Of a stretch of 64,000 nucleotides of DNA, positions 35,701 to 43,213 are shown piece by piece. Position 1 is the stretch's first letter; every line of letters starts with the position of its first letter. A program made the translations under genes and the position numbers. The DNA is from GCA-2733415 sp964276095. Lineage in GTDB: Bacteria; Bacteroidota; Bacteroidia; Flavobacteriales; Flavobacteriaceae. The notes under the pieces were generated by a model that searched no databases, was not told where the DNA came from, and saw only the letters and a list, made by a program, of their open reading frames with translations. The stretch lies in NCBI GenBank assembly GCA_964276095.1, contig CAXYDR010000002.1, positions 124,001-188,000 on the forward strand, read 5' to 3'.

Positions 35701-36443
35701 ACTGGCAATGGAAAACGATTGTTAGGAGATATGTGTTGTTTGGCTGAAAAATTACCTCCATGAGCACCATCCGTAAATAGCGGATGATGTAAAGCGACAA
35801 TAGTTGTTTTATTCCTATTCTTTTTAATTAACGATTCAAATTCCAAAAAGAAATCTTTACGTGTTTTTATATCACAATCGTCATTCATAGTTGGATTATC
35901 ATCCCAATTTTCCAAATACCATTGCGTATCTAAAATAATTAAAGTAACCTCAGCTGATATTTTTAACTTAGTAATTGGGCAACCACTTTCTGGCAAGAAA
36001 CTTCCTTTACCTAAAGCTTTTTCAACAAGATTCTCTTGTCTTTTTAACCCTTTAATTCCATCAGTATAATAGTCATGATTCCCTGGAATAAATATTCTAT
36101 TTCCTTCAAATTTTTTAACAACATCTATTTGAGTTTGTAATCTATGCGATGCTAATTCATAACCTTCATCACTTTTCTTGGGCAATCCATGCTGATAGAT
36201 ATTATCTCCTAAAAATAAAACTGTTGTATTTTCACCTTCATCCTTCAATCGCTTTGAAAGAGATTCTAATGGAAAAGTACTCTCATTCAAATCCGCATTT
36301 CCTGCGTCACCAATAAAATAAAATCGATGAGACAATTCACTATAAATTCCTGATAATGATTGATCTATTTTTTCATCTACTTGCTCTTGATATGTAGCAC
36401 AAGAAACTAATAGAATAGTCAGTAGTATCGCTAGTTTTTTCAT
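32781..36443 (-). CDS. lipoprotein metallophosphoesterase fused to a kinase-like domain and an outer-membrane beta-barrel
   Basis: 1,220 residues from ATG 36443 (a TTG just upstream is disregarded). The lipobox LLVSC gives a lipidated Cys15. Residues about 35-300 are a calcineurin-like metallophosphoesterase with FIGDAGN, FLGDNIYQHG, PGNHDYY, ALHHPLF and SGHEHN. Residues about 425-690 contain, in order, RGGGNQSVSLRL with WVMRALKK (like a glycine loop plus ATP-binding Lys), LGDWDRHQDQWRW near 604 and PIPRDRDQVF near 629. The last two resemble the catalytic loop and metal-binding loop of HipA/Fam20-type kinases. From about 910 to the end is a beta-barrel of the Omp85/surface-antigen type (LGADDGLRGYRFQRFRGN). 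It lies 4 bases downstream of a beta-propeller lipoprotein gene. The phosphatase call is secure; the kinase-like call is my inference. Confidence 0.85.
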   Translation of the reverse strand: MKKLAILLTILLVSCATYQEQVDEKIDQSLSGIYSELSHRFYFIGDAGNADLNESTFPLESLSKRLKDEGENTTVLFLGDNIYQHGLPKKSDEGYELASHRLQTQIDVVKKFEGNRIFIPGNHDYYTDGIKGLKRQENLVEKALGKGSFLPESGCPITKLKISAEVTLIILDTQWYLENWDDNPTMNDDCDIKTRKDFFLEFESLIKKNRNKTTIVALHHPLFTDGAHGGNFSAKQHISPNNRFPLPVLGTLGNFIRKTGGISPQDLQNKNYRFLVNRLTTMAQESDRVIFASGHEHNLQYIEKNNLKQIVSGSGSKASGVKRSNESNFAFATLGYAVLDVYKDGTTQVKFIQANDIDDKIVFTKEVFEAYKEVEKSKYSKIEAGEKKATIYEPLATQKSEFYKRLWGEHYRAAYGTEVTAPIANLETLYGGLKPIKRGGGNQSVSLRLKDKKGKQWVMRALKKNAVQFLQINAYQQKYIKEDLKGTFLESFIEDVYTTTHPYASFILPTLSEAINVFHTKPKLFYVPKQNGLGVYNEDYGDALYMIEEHVGETQNSQEHFGNSDDIISSLDLFEKLHKNPKHQIDEKAFVRARLFDMILGDWDRHQDQWRWSKFEGEKEHLYKPIPRDRDQVFANYDGALLRVVTQLLPSLRKMQTYTHEIRDLKWHNTNGRPVDMKLLKMLTIEDWLTEAKFIKDNLSDEIIEKAFSQFPLEVQNEKIANAKSVLKYRRNEVETIAAAYYKILAKSVILTASDKDDKIIVSRQDQGKTKIQFYYKDKLNFERVYDKRETKEIWLYALDGEDVVEVKGESDSYIKVKIIGGQNNDTFIVDNGKGITIYDFKSKKNDVSKAQKARVRLLDDYKTNTYDYYKRKEVVNQLLPVFGINKDDGVFVGVNKTMTFKNLRQAPFSHKHNIKANYFIGNNGFDLGYIGEYGNIFNKMNIQFEVHYTSPNYATNFFGLGNETENQEDDDNLAFNRVKLAQFKTNVGIVKRGNQGSKLNWLATFESNRVENTPDRFIGFVATGSNLFDRKNFIGSEVNYRFKNYNDSAYPTLGMDFQLNVSWKLNAEDTKQSFGYAVPSFSFIHKLTKNDRLVLANKTKAHFMFSDNVEFYQGASLGADDGLRGYRFQRFRGNTSFYNSMDVRYNLRKLKSGLAPMNLGFYTGFDLGRVWLRDENSKKWHNSYGGGLWLKVAEMATANLGVFSSNEDTRISFGLGFGI

Positions 36444-36447
36444 CAAT

Positions 36448-37299
36448 TTAGTTTTTTATTCTATACAAATATCCACCACTATTTTTAGTAGCTTCATCGG
36501 TTATGTACATATCAACTCCTTTAAAACAAACCGCTTCCTTTTGCGAATTATGATATAAGTTGATTTCAGAAACTGTTCCATTAAAAAAATCATCTTCTTT
36601 AAAATTAGTAAATAAAAATAACTTATCATGTGTTAGTAAAACCAATTCTTTATTGTCATTTGAAACAGCTGCACTAGTTATCAAGCACGTTTTAGAATCA
36701 ATACATGTTATAAACTCACTAATTAATTGAGCGGTATGATCCCCAATATCAGCAGGAATTTTGTATAGTTTTGTTGTTCCGTTAAAGTGAGAGCTTCTGT
36801 TTTTTGTAAATAAATAAAAATACCCTTCCATAAATACAAAAGCCTCTACATCAAAATTCCTATCTCTTTTTTTTGGCGGAAACTTCTCTTGATCTTCAAA
36901 GTGAAAAGTTGTTTTCTCTGCAATTACTTCTCCATTATTAATTGATGAAATTGACACCGTGTATATTGCTAAATCTCTTCTTTTATTACCGTTGTTTCCA
37001 AAATCCCCAATAAATAATTTATCCTGACCATCGGTAGCTAAATCTTCCCAATCTTTATTTTTAGCATTCTTAACCGTAATTACTTGTTGTATTTTTCCAT
37101 ATTCAGATACTTCAAATAACTCATTAGAATTCCCAGAATCATTTATCATCCAGAAATTATCAGAACTATTCAAATTTTCAACCCCAGAAGATTCTTTCAA
37201 ACTGTTTGGCAAATCCCCTGTTATTTCTAACATTTTAAATTCTTGAGAAACACATGATATCAAAACAAAAAAACTTAATAATAAACTATATTTTTTCAC
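36448..37299 (-). CDS. beta-propeller-like lipoprotein of unknown function
   Basis: A 283-residue protein with a GTG start. Signal peptide MKKYSLLLSFFVLISC gives a lipidated Cys16. The rest is beta-rich with repeated Asp-rich turns (FWMINDSGN, NKDWEDLATDG, LFIGDFGNNGNKRRDLAIY), suggesting a six-bladed propeller like SdiA-regulated or esterase-like proteins. No catalytic site is recognised. It is the first gene of a two-gene operon with the phosphoesterase-barrel protein. A TATTTTTG -7 element lies upstream. It may work with its neighbour at the cell envelope. Confidence 0.75.
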   Translation of the reverse strand: MKKYSLLLSFFVLISCVSQEFKMLEITGDLPNSLKESSGVENLNSSDNFWMINDSGNSNELFEVSEYGKIQQVITVKNAKNKDWEDLATDGQDKLFIGDFGNNGNKRRDLAIYTVSISSINNGEVIAEKTTFHFEDQEKFPPKKRDRNFDVEAFVFMEGYFYLFTKNRSSHFNGTTKLYKIPADIGDHTAQLISEFITCIDSKTCLITSAAVSNDNKELVLLTHDKLFLFTNFKEDDFFNGTVSEINLYHNSQKEAVCFKGVDMYITDEATKNSGGYLYRIKN

Positions 37300-37601
37300 A
37301 GGTATATTTTATTTCAATCAAAAATAACAATCATTTTATTAAGGCAACATTTTACTCTAACTAATGCATACCCATAGACTAAATAAGATACTATAAAACT
37401 GCTTTAATGAAGGCTGTTTTTGATAATTTTTTAAATAAAATTATTTTCAAGTATTACATTCTGTCGATTTATATAACTATTTCTTACAACCAACTATTTA
37501 TCAAAAATATAATCATCTTCGAAATTTATGGTGTTTTTATACGACAGATATCTAACTAATTTAGTCTTTTTTTATAACTTAGTCAGATATACTTTTATCC
37601 T
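37300..37601. other. 302-base divergent intergenic region
   Basis: No coding potential or strong hairpin. It contains the minus-strand -7 element at 37319-37326 and a plus-strand near-consensus TACTTTTA at 37590-37597, only 4 bases before ATG 37602. Confidence 0.5.
37319..37326 (-). promoter_or_regulatory. -7 element of the lipoprotein operon
   Basis: Reads TATTTTTG on the minus strand, 19 bases upstream of the GTG at 37299. Confidence 0.5.
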
Positions 37602-38792
37602 ATGAACAATCTAATAAATGAATGTAAAGAATATGTATTTTCTCTTTTACAAGACGAATTACCTTCACACATCATTTACCATAATTTTCCTCACACCTTA
37701 CGAGTTGTTAAAAAACTTCAAGAACTTATAAAAGGTGAAGGTGTTGCTGAAAAAGAAGCTGAATTATTACAAATAGCAGCTTGGTTTCATGATTCAGGGT
37801 TTGTCAAGGGAGCTAATAAACATGAAGAGTCTGGCGTTCAATTGGCTAAATATTTTTTAAAAAGTAAAATTTCTGATGATGATTTTGCAACTGTAGAACA
37901 GTTAATTCTAGCTACTAAAATGGGACACAAACCCATTAACCAACTAGAACGTATTATAAAAGACGCGGATTGTTCTCATTTGTCTTCAAAAAGTTTTAAC
38001 CAAACAAGTGATTTATTAAAAGAAGAATTACGCTTAACTAATACTGCAGATCATTCTGACTTAGATTGGAAAAAAGGAAATATTACTTTTTTAACTAACC
38101 ATCAATTTTATACTAATTACGCCATTGAAAATTGGCAAGAGAAAAAACAATCTAATCTATTAGAGTTATTCAAATCAGTTAAAAAATTAGAGAAAGAACG
38201 CAAAGTAAATAAGCAAAAGAAAAAAGCTTTAAAAGAAAAAGAAAAAAAAGCTGAACTTCCTGAAAAAGGAGTAGAAACAATGTTTCGTGTTACATTAAGA
38301 AACCACAATAAATTGAGCCAGATTGCAGATACAAAAGCGAATATTTTATTGTCAGTAAATGCAATTTTAATTTCTATTGCTTTAAGTAGTTTAGTCCCTA
38401 GATTAGACAATCCTTCAAATGCTCATTTAATTATCCCCACCATTATTTTAGTCGGATTCAGTGTAGTTTCAATCATTTTTGCAATACAATCTACTCGTCC
38501 AAAAGTTACAGAGGGACAGTTCACTAAAGAGGATGTTGCTCAAAAGAAGGTTAACTTATTATTTTTTGGGAATTTTCATCAAATGAATTTAGAAGATTTC
38601 AAATGGGGAATGAAAGAAGTAATGAAAGATAAGGAATACCTGTATGATTCAATGATTAAAGACTTGTACTTTCTAGGTTTAGTACTAAACAGAAAATACA
38701 AATTGTTGCGTACTACGTATACCGTATTTACAATAGGAATTGTTGTGTCTGTATTATCTTTCTTTTTGGCTTTTTTGAGTTTAGGGAAGTAA
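37602..38792 (+). CDS. HD phosphohydrolase fused to a Pycsar-effector (PycTM) membrane domain
   Basis: A 396-residue protein. Residues about 20-130 form an HD domain with YHNFPHTLRV, WFHDSG (the HD pair), NKHEESG and IIKDADCSHL, so all expected metal ligands appear present. Residues about 190-225 are a Lys/Glu-rich coiled coil. From about 226 comes FRVTLRNHNKLSQIADTKAN followed by three membrane helices (about 246-265, 275-298 and 370-394). This matches the PycTM domain of Pycsar anti-phage effectors, which open membrane pores on binding cCMP or cUMP. No pyrimidine cyclase lies next to it. It may be a self-contained nucleotide-sensing or nucleotide-degrading membrane protein. Its stop abuts the convergent gene's stop with no bases between. 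Confidence 0.85.
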   Translation: MNNLINECKEYVFSLLQDELPSHIIYHNFPHTLRVVKKLQELIKGEGVAEKEAELLQIAAWFHDSGFVKGANKHEESGVQLAKYFLKSKISDDDFATVEQLILATKMGHKPINQLERIIKDADCSHLSSKSFNQTSDLLKEELRLTNTADHSDLDWKKGNITFLTNHQFYTNYAIENWQEKKQSNLLELFKSVKKLEKERKVNKQKKKALKEKEKKAELPEKGVETMFRVTLRNHNKLSQIADTKANILLSVNAILISIALSSLVPRLDNPSNAHLIIPTIILVGFSVVSIIFAIQSTRPKVTEGQFTKEDVAQKKVNLLFFGNFHQMNLEDFKWGMKEVMKDKEYLYDSMIKDLYFLGLVLNRKYKLLRTTYTVFTIGIVVSVLSFFLAFLSLGK

Positions 38793-39218
38793 TTATTTAT
38801 TGCTTAAATATTCTTTTAGTCTACCGTTTATAAAATACTGCCAACCTCCTATGCAGCTTTCTCTAGAGAATTCTGGAATATCTTGAGGAAACTCTCCTAT
38901 CCATTTATTGGTAAGTATTAAGGTAGCTCCTTTTTCATGCTCTAGTAATTCAAAAAACACTAACCCTTCTCCCTCATATTCTTCATACTTCCAGTTATAA
39001 ACTATTTTCTGATTTGGGATAACTTCAACAATTTCCCACAAATGAGTAAACTTTCTTCTTTCGTTTTCTACTAAAAACTGTGTCTTAAATCCTACACTTG
39101 GTTTAAATAAAGGTATGTTTTCAAAAAACCATTGAATCATTTGATCGTGCTCAGTAATTCCACTCCAAAGTGTTTCTATTGAAACTTCAAATATTTGCTT
39201 TACAACAACATCATCCAT
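38793..39218 (-). CDS. SRPBCC/AHSA1 domain protein
   Basis: A 141-residue protein of the START-like fold, Aha1-C-terminal-type. Motifs are VVVKQIFEVSIETLWSGITE at the N-terminus, VYNWKYEEYEGEGLVFFELL in the centre and GGWQYFINGRLKEYL at the C-terminus. It probably binds a hydrophobic ligand; no more specific role is evident. The start is 3 bases after the GAF protein's stop, so the two are co-transcribed. Confidence 0.85.
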   Translation of the reverse strand: MDDVVVKQIFEVSIETLWSGITEHDQMIQWFFENIPLFKPSVGFKTQFLVENERRKFTHLWEIVEVIPNQKIVYNWKYEEYEGEGLVFFELLEHEKGATLILTNKWIGEFPQDIPEFSRESCIGGWQYFINGRLKEYLSNK

Positions 39219-39221
39219 ATC

Positions 39222-41585
39222 CTATTTTTCAATTTCTTTTACCAAGTCATCATATGTTATTTTCTTCTGAACAGTATTGTATTTAATATTTACACGTATA
39301 GCTTTTAAACCTACAACTCCTTGCAGATCTTCTAAAACTACTGTTTCTACAAAATCTTCTAAATAACCTTTAGACTGCAGGTATTTTATGTAACGTAAAT
39401 ATTCTAACTCATCTTTCTTTTGTGAATGAACAATTACCAATTTACCTTTTTGCGTAATTCGCTCTGTTGTTCCTTTTATATGTGCTTTATCTATTCGCTT
39501 TTTTATTATCTCATAGCGCGCATTATAAGCTCCATCTACATCTAACTTTTTTTCATCTACTCTAAAACGAACAGATAAACTATTACCAAACACTAGAACC
39601 AAAGAAGCACAATCCAATTGAAAAGCATTGTTCTTCTGTATATTATAAAATTCGTGTTCCATCTCACACATTGTGGTTAATTGCCACAAGCGTAAGTTGT
39701 TTAAATATACTTTATTATAGTCTTTATTCCTTACTAAGGATTGTCCTATATACATATTGTGCTCAACCCCATCTGTTTTAAAACGTTCAAAAAAGTGTGG
39801 GTAAATTTGTTGTGCCTCTTTTTGCTTGTCATCTAATAACCCTGAAATTTTTGTATTGATTATCTGAACGGAATTTTCATATTCTTTCCGCTTATCATAT
39901 ACAATACCTGTTTCTTCATTTATCTCTCCATCATAAGTTTCAACTTGGCTTTTTAATGCTTCAGATAAACTTTTAATATGAACCATTATCGGGTTTACTT
40001 CATTCTTTAAAAAGTGTAATAGTTGTTCTTCACTAGTGGTATTAAAATCTGATTCAAACTCAGCAATAAAATCATTTATACGAAGAATCATTTGTTCATA
40101 AAAAGCTAAAGACTCTACAGTATATGCGTTTTTAAAAATATCCTTTACCAGTTTTAACTGTTTAACAAAATCAGCTTGAATTGCTTCGTTCCTAACAGTT
40201 GAAGAACCTATAATATCAATTTGCCCAAAAAGAGGATGTACATAATCAAAAACCACATCATTAAACTGTGCTTTATTGTTTTTATCAATTAATGTAGTTT
40301 CCATATATCTTGCAGCTTCTTCTTCAAACTTCCACAAAATAGAGGGATGAATTGCAGTGCATTCTTTTTGAATAATAGCTTTAATATAATTTTCAGATTC
40401 TTGAGCGGAACGTTCTGCAGTTGCTATTAAGTAAGGCATAATAGCATCTAACCGATTTGCATTTACCGAGGTTAAATCATTTTTATTTGGCGATACAATT
40501 TCTAAAGTTCCTATTAACACATCATCAACAACAATTGGCGCTATAATACAGCTATTAAACCCTTGTTTTTGAATTTGACTTAACACATAATTTTCTCCTT
40601 TAGATAGCGATCTATTAATATCCGAAATAGTAAAATACTTTTTTTGCTGAATTAACTTACTATAAGAATGAGCGCAAAGTCCTGTTTTACAATTCAATTC
40701 TAGAGTATCCCCAAGTACAAAACTAGAAACCGGTTTCCCGGAAGAGCTAACAAAACTATCTAAATCTGCATCATATTGTGAAAAACCAATACTAATTTTA
40801 GGGTTTTTAAAAAACCTCCTAAAGTTTTCTTGAAACTCCTCAAAATTATCTGAACTAATTGAATGATTTAACATATCCGATTTCAAGTCAGACACAATTG
40901 TATCGATAGTTACATCTGACAAAGTCATCAAAACGAAACCATTTAACTCCCACGAATTAGGAGGGAATTTCTCTTTCCATAAAGCTATGTTCTCAAAATT
41001 TTGCAACAAAACGTCTATATCTTCTGAGGTTAACTCCTTAAACCAAGGGGTTGGTTTCATACTGATGAAATCAGCATTCATTGTTAACCGGTATGTTTTT
41101 TTATCTCCTGCTTTATCTGGTATGGTATAATAAAATGGTTTTTGATAATTTGGTTTCACACCATACTTAGCAGCTAGTATGAAATTACATGTCATCACGT
41201 ACATTTCATCTTCTGAAAAATCTAATAAGTGAAATTTAAAATCTTCTCCTGCAGCTTCTATAATATTTTCAAAGCGTTTTGAATGATGAAAATATTGTGC
41301 TTGAAATGGTATGGTTGCAGCTTTAATTTCATTTAGTGTAAGTGCTTGCGGAAATAAATCTCCCAACAAAAAACCAATAGGATCTTTCAGTCCTTCTAAT
41401 TCACTAGATGTTTTTATGCCCGAAACTAAACTAGGATTATTCTCAAAACAAATTAGAATATTTTTCAAATGTGTTTTGATAATTTCATTTTCTTCAACTT
41501 CAAACCTATCTTGATAATGTTTTTGCAACAACTCAAAGCTCAAACTTACATTAAATGGTAAAATATGCTTGTTGGTAATATCCAT
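39222..41585 (-). CDS. large GAF-domain protein of unknown function
   Basis: A 787-residue soluble protein. A GAF-like sensory domain lies at about residues 260-375 (KISIGFSQYDADLDSFVSSS, GLCAHSYSKL, SCIIAPIVVDDVLIGTLEIVSPN). The N-terminal 250 residues and the C-terminal half match no family I know. The C-terminal half is helical and includes a heptad-like stretch around 540-620. No kinase, cyclase, EAL or HD output domain is seen. It is in an operon with a downstream AHSA1 protein. It may be a small-molecule sensor acting through protein contacts. Confidence 0.75.
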   Translation of the reverse strand: MDITNKHILPFNVSLSFELLQKHYQDRFEVEENEIIKTHLKNILICFENNPSLVSGIKTSSELEGLKDPIGFLLGDLFPQALTLNEIKAATIPFQAQYFHHSKRFENIIEAAGEDFKFHLLDFSEDEMYVMTCNFILAAKYGVKPNYQKPFYYTIPDKAGDKKTYRLTMNADFISMKPTPWFKELTSEDIDVLLQNFENIALWKEKFPPNSWELNGFVLMTLSDVTIDTIVSDLKSDMLNHSISSDNFEEFQENFRRFFKNPKISIGFSQYDADLDSFVSSSGKPVSSFVLGDTLELNCKTGLCAHSYSKLIQQKKYFTISDINRSLSKGENYVLSQIQKQGFNSCIIAPIVVDDVLIGTLEIVSPNKNDLTSVNANRLDAIMPYLIATAERSAQESENYIKAIIQKECTAIHPSILWKFEEEAARYMETTLIDKNNKAQFNDVVFDYVHPLFGQIDIIGSSTVRNEAIQADFVKQLKLVKDIFKNAYTVESLAFYEQMILRINDFIAEFESDFNTTSEEQLLHFLKNEVNPIMVHIKSLSEALKSQVETYDGEINEETGIVYDKRKEYENSVQIINTKISGLLDDKQKEAQQIYPHFFERFKTDGVEHNMYIGQSLVRNKDYNKVYLNNLRLWQLTTMCEMEHEFYNIQKNNAFQLDCASLVLVFGNSLSVRFRVDEKKLDVDGAYNARYEIIKKRIDKAHIKGTTERITQKGKLVIVHSQKKDELEYLRYIKYLQSKGYLEDFVETVVLEDLQGVVGLKAIRVNIKYNTVQKKITYDDLVKEIEK

Positions 41586-41681
41586 AATACCTCAATTATT
41601 AGTTTAGTAAAGATACTTCTTTATTATCAGTCGTATTTACTTCTAAAACCTAAAACACTTTATTATTAATTTAAAAAAGAG

Positions 41682-41689
41682 TAGTTTTG
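41682..41689 (+). promoter_or_regulatory. -7 element abutting the methyltransferase start
   Basis: TAGTTTTG ends only 5 bases before ATG 41695. If used, the transcript would have almost no 5' leader. Confidence 0.45.
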
Positions 41690-41694
41690 ATTCT

Positions 41695-42216
41695 ATGTAC
41701 GAAAACACTTTCCCAAACAAGCGCTACAAGCATACCATTGAGTTTTTAGAAAAATATATTTCTAAAGATGCTGATATTTTAGATTTAGGAGTTGAAAATC
41801 CATTTTCTAAAATAATGAAAGAACGTGGGTACACAATTAAGAATACAAAAGGGGAAGATTTAGATATAAATCATAATACAATCCAAAGTGAAAGTTATAC
41901 TGTAACTACAGCTTTTGAAATTTTTGAACACTTGTTAGCTCCTTTAGAAATATTACGCGATTTAAAAGGCGACAAACTAGTGGCTTCTATACCAATGCGT
42001 TTGTGGTTTGCACCTGCTTACAGAAGTAAAACAGACAAATGGGACAGACATTACCACGAATTTGAAGACTGGCAATTTGATTGGTTATTGGAAAAAGCTG
42101 GATGGAAAGTCATTGCGCGTGAAAAATTTACTAATCCAGTTAAAAAAATAGGCTTCAGACCTTTACTCAGGTTTTTTACTCCTAGATATTATATGGTGTA
42201 TGCTGAAAAAGTATAA
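41695..42216 (+). CDS. small SAM-dependent methyltransferase-like protein
   Basis: A 173-residue protein with a class I methyltransferase core. ILDLGVENPFSKIM corresponds to motif I (glycine-poor), TTAFEIFEHLLAPLEILRDL is the post-motif helix typical of the MetW/UbiG-like type, and LVASIPMRLW follows. It is shorter than most. It is followed 5 bases later by a family 2 glycosyltransferase, so the pair probably acts on the same glycan or lipid. Confidence 0.8.
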   Translation: MYENTFPNKRYKHTIEFLEKYISKDADILDLGVENPFSKIMKERGYTIKNTKGEDLDINHNTIQSESYTVTTAFEIFEHLLAPLEILRDLKGDKLVASIPMRLWFAPAYRSKTDKWDRHYHEFEDWQFDWLLEKAGWKVIAREKFTNPVKKIGFRPLLRFFTPRYYMVYAEKV

Positions 42217-42221
42217 TTATT

Positions 42222-43070
42222 TTGAATTACTACATCGTCATACCTGCTCATAATGAGGCTGATTTTATCAGCTTAACATTGGATAGTATTGTTACTCAGA
42301 CAGTACTACCTAAAAAGGTGGTAATTGTTAACGATAATTCTACTGACAATACAGCTGAAATAGTTAATAATTATGTTGTCAAGTATCCGTTTATATACTT
42401 AGTAAATAATCAATCCGGAACAGAACATCTCCCAGGAAGCAAAGTAATCCAAGCTTTTTATAAAGGATATGAAACTTTAGATGAAAGTTATGACTTCATT
42501 GTAAAACTAGATGCTGACATTATTTTATCGAAAAATTATTTTGAAACCTTAATTCATCATTTCAACTCTGATGAAAAAATCGGTATGGTTGGTGGATTTG
42601 CATACATTGAAAAAAAAGGAAGCTGGATTTTAGAAAACCTAACCAATAAGGATCATATCCGTGGTGCTTTTAAAGCCTATAGAAAACAATGTTTTTTAGA
42701 TATTGGTAAGCTAAAACCTTCAATGGGTTGGGACACTGTTGATGAATTACTTGCGCAATACCACGGTTGGAAAATTAAAACTGATGAAAATCTAAAAGCA
42801 AAACATTTAAAACCAACAGGTAAAACTTATAACAAAACTGCTCGTTATAAACAAGGAGAGGCCTTCTATAAATTAGATTATGGTTTTTTACTTACAACAA
42901 TTGCTAGCACAAAATTAGCGCTATTAAAAAAACAACCTTTATTACTAGTTGATTATTTAAAAGGATACTTTAAAGCCTTTAAAAACAACACCTCAAAGCT
43001 CGTAAATAAAAAAGAAGGTGAATATATAAGATCACTTCGTTGGAAAGGAATTCGAAAAAAACTCATCTAA
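42222..43070 (+). CDS. family 2 glycosyltransferase
   Basis: A 282-residue GT-A fold enzyme. It has YYIVIPAHNEADFISLTLDSI at the N-terminus, NDNSTDNTAEI, and the metal-binding DxD as KLDADI. The only plausible start is TTG 42222, since no ATG fits the conserved N-terminus. The gene follows the methyltransferase stop by 5 bases, which suggests translational coupling. There is no membrane helix. The acceptor is probably a cell-surface polysaccharide or lipid; the exact sugar is unknown. Confidence 0.88.
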   Translation: MNYYIVIPAHNEADFISLTLDSIVTQTVLPKKVVIVNDNSTDNTAEIVNNYVVKYPFIYLVNNQSGTEHLPGSKVIQAFYKGYETLDESYDFIVKLDADIILSKNYFETLIHHFNSDEKIGMVGGFAYIEKKGSWILENLTNKDHIRGAFKAYRKQCFLDIGKLKPSMGWDTVDELLAQYHGWKIKTDENLKAKHLKPTGKTYNKTARYKQGEAFYKLDYGFLLTTIASTKLALLKKQPLLLVDYLKGYFKAFKNNTSKLVNKKEGEYIRSLRWKGIRKKLI

Positions 43071-43213
43071 CACAAAAGTTAATTAACTGATTTTTAGTAT
43101 CTTTAAAGTTACCTACACGTTTTATTGCTTGTAAAAGCGACTTAAATTATTCCCGGAATTTCTTAATACCCCCATTTCATATAATAGTTACTAATCAATA
43201 ATAACAATATATT

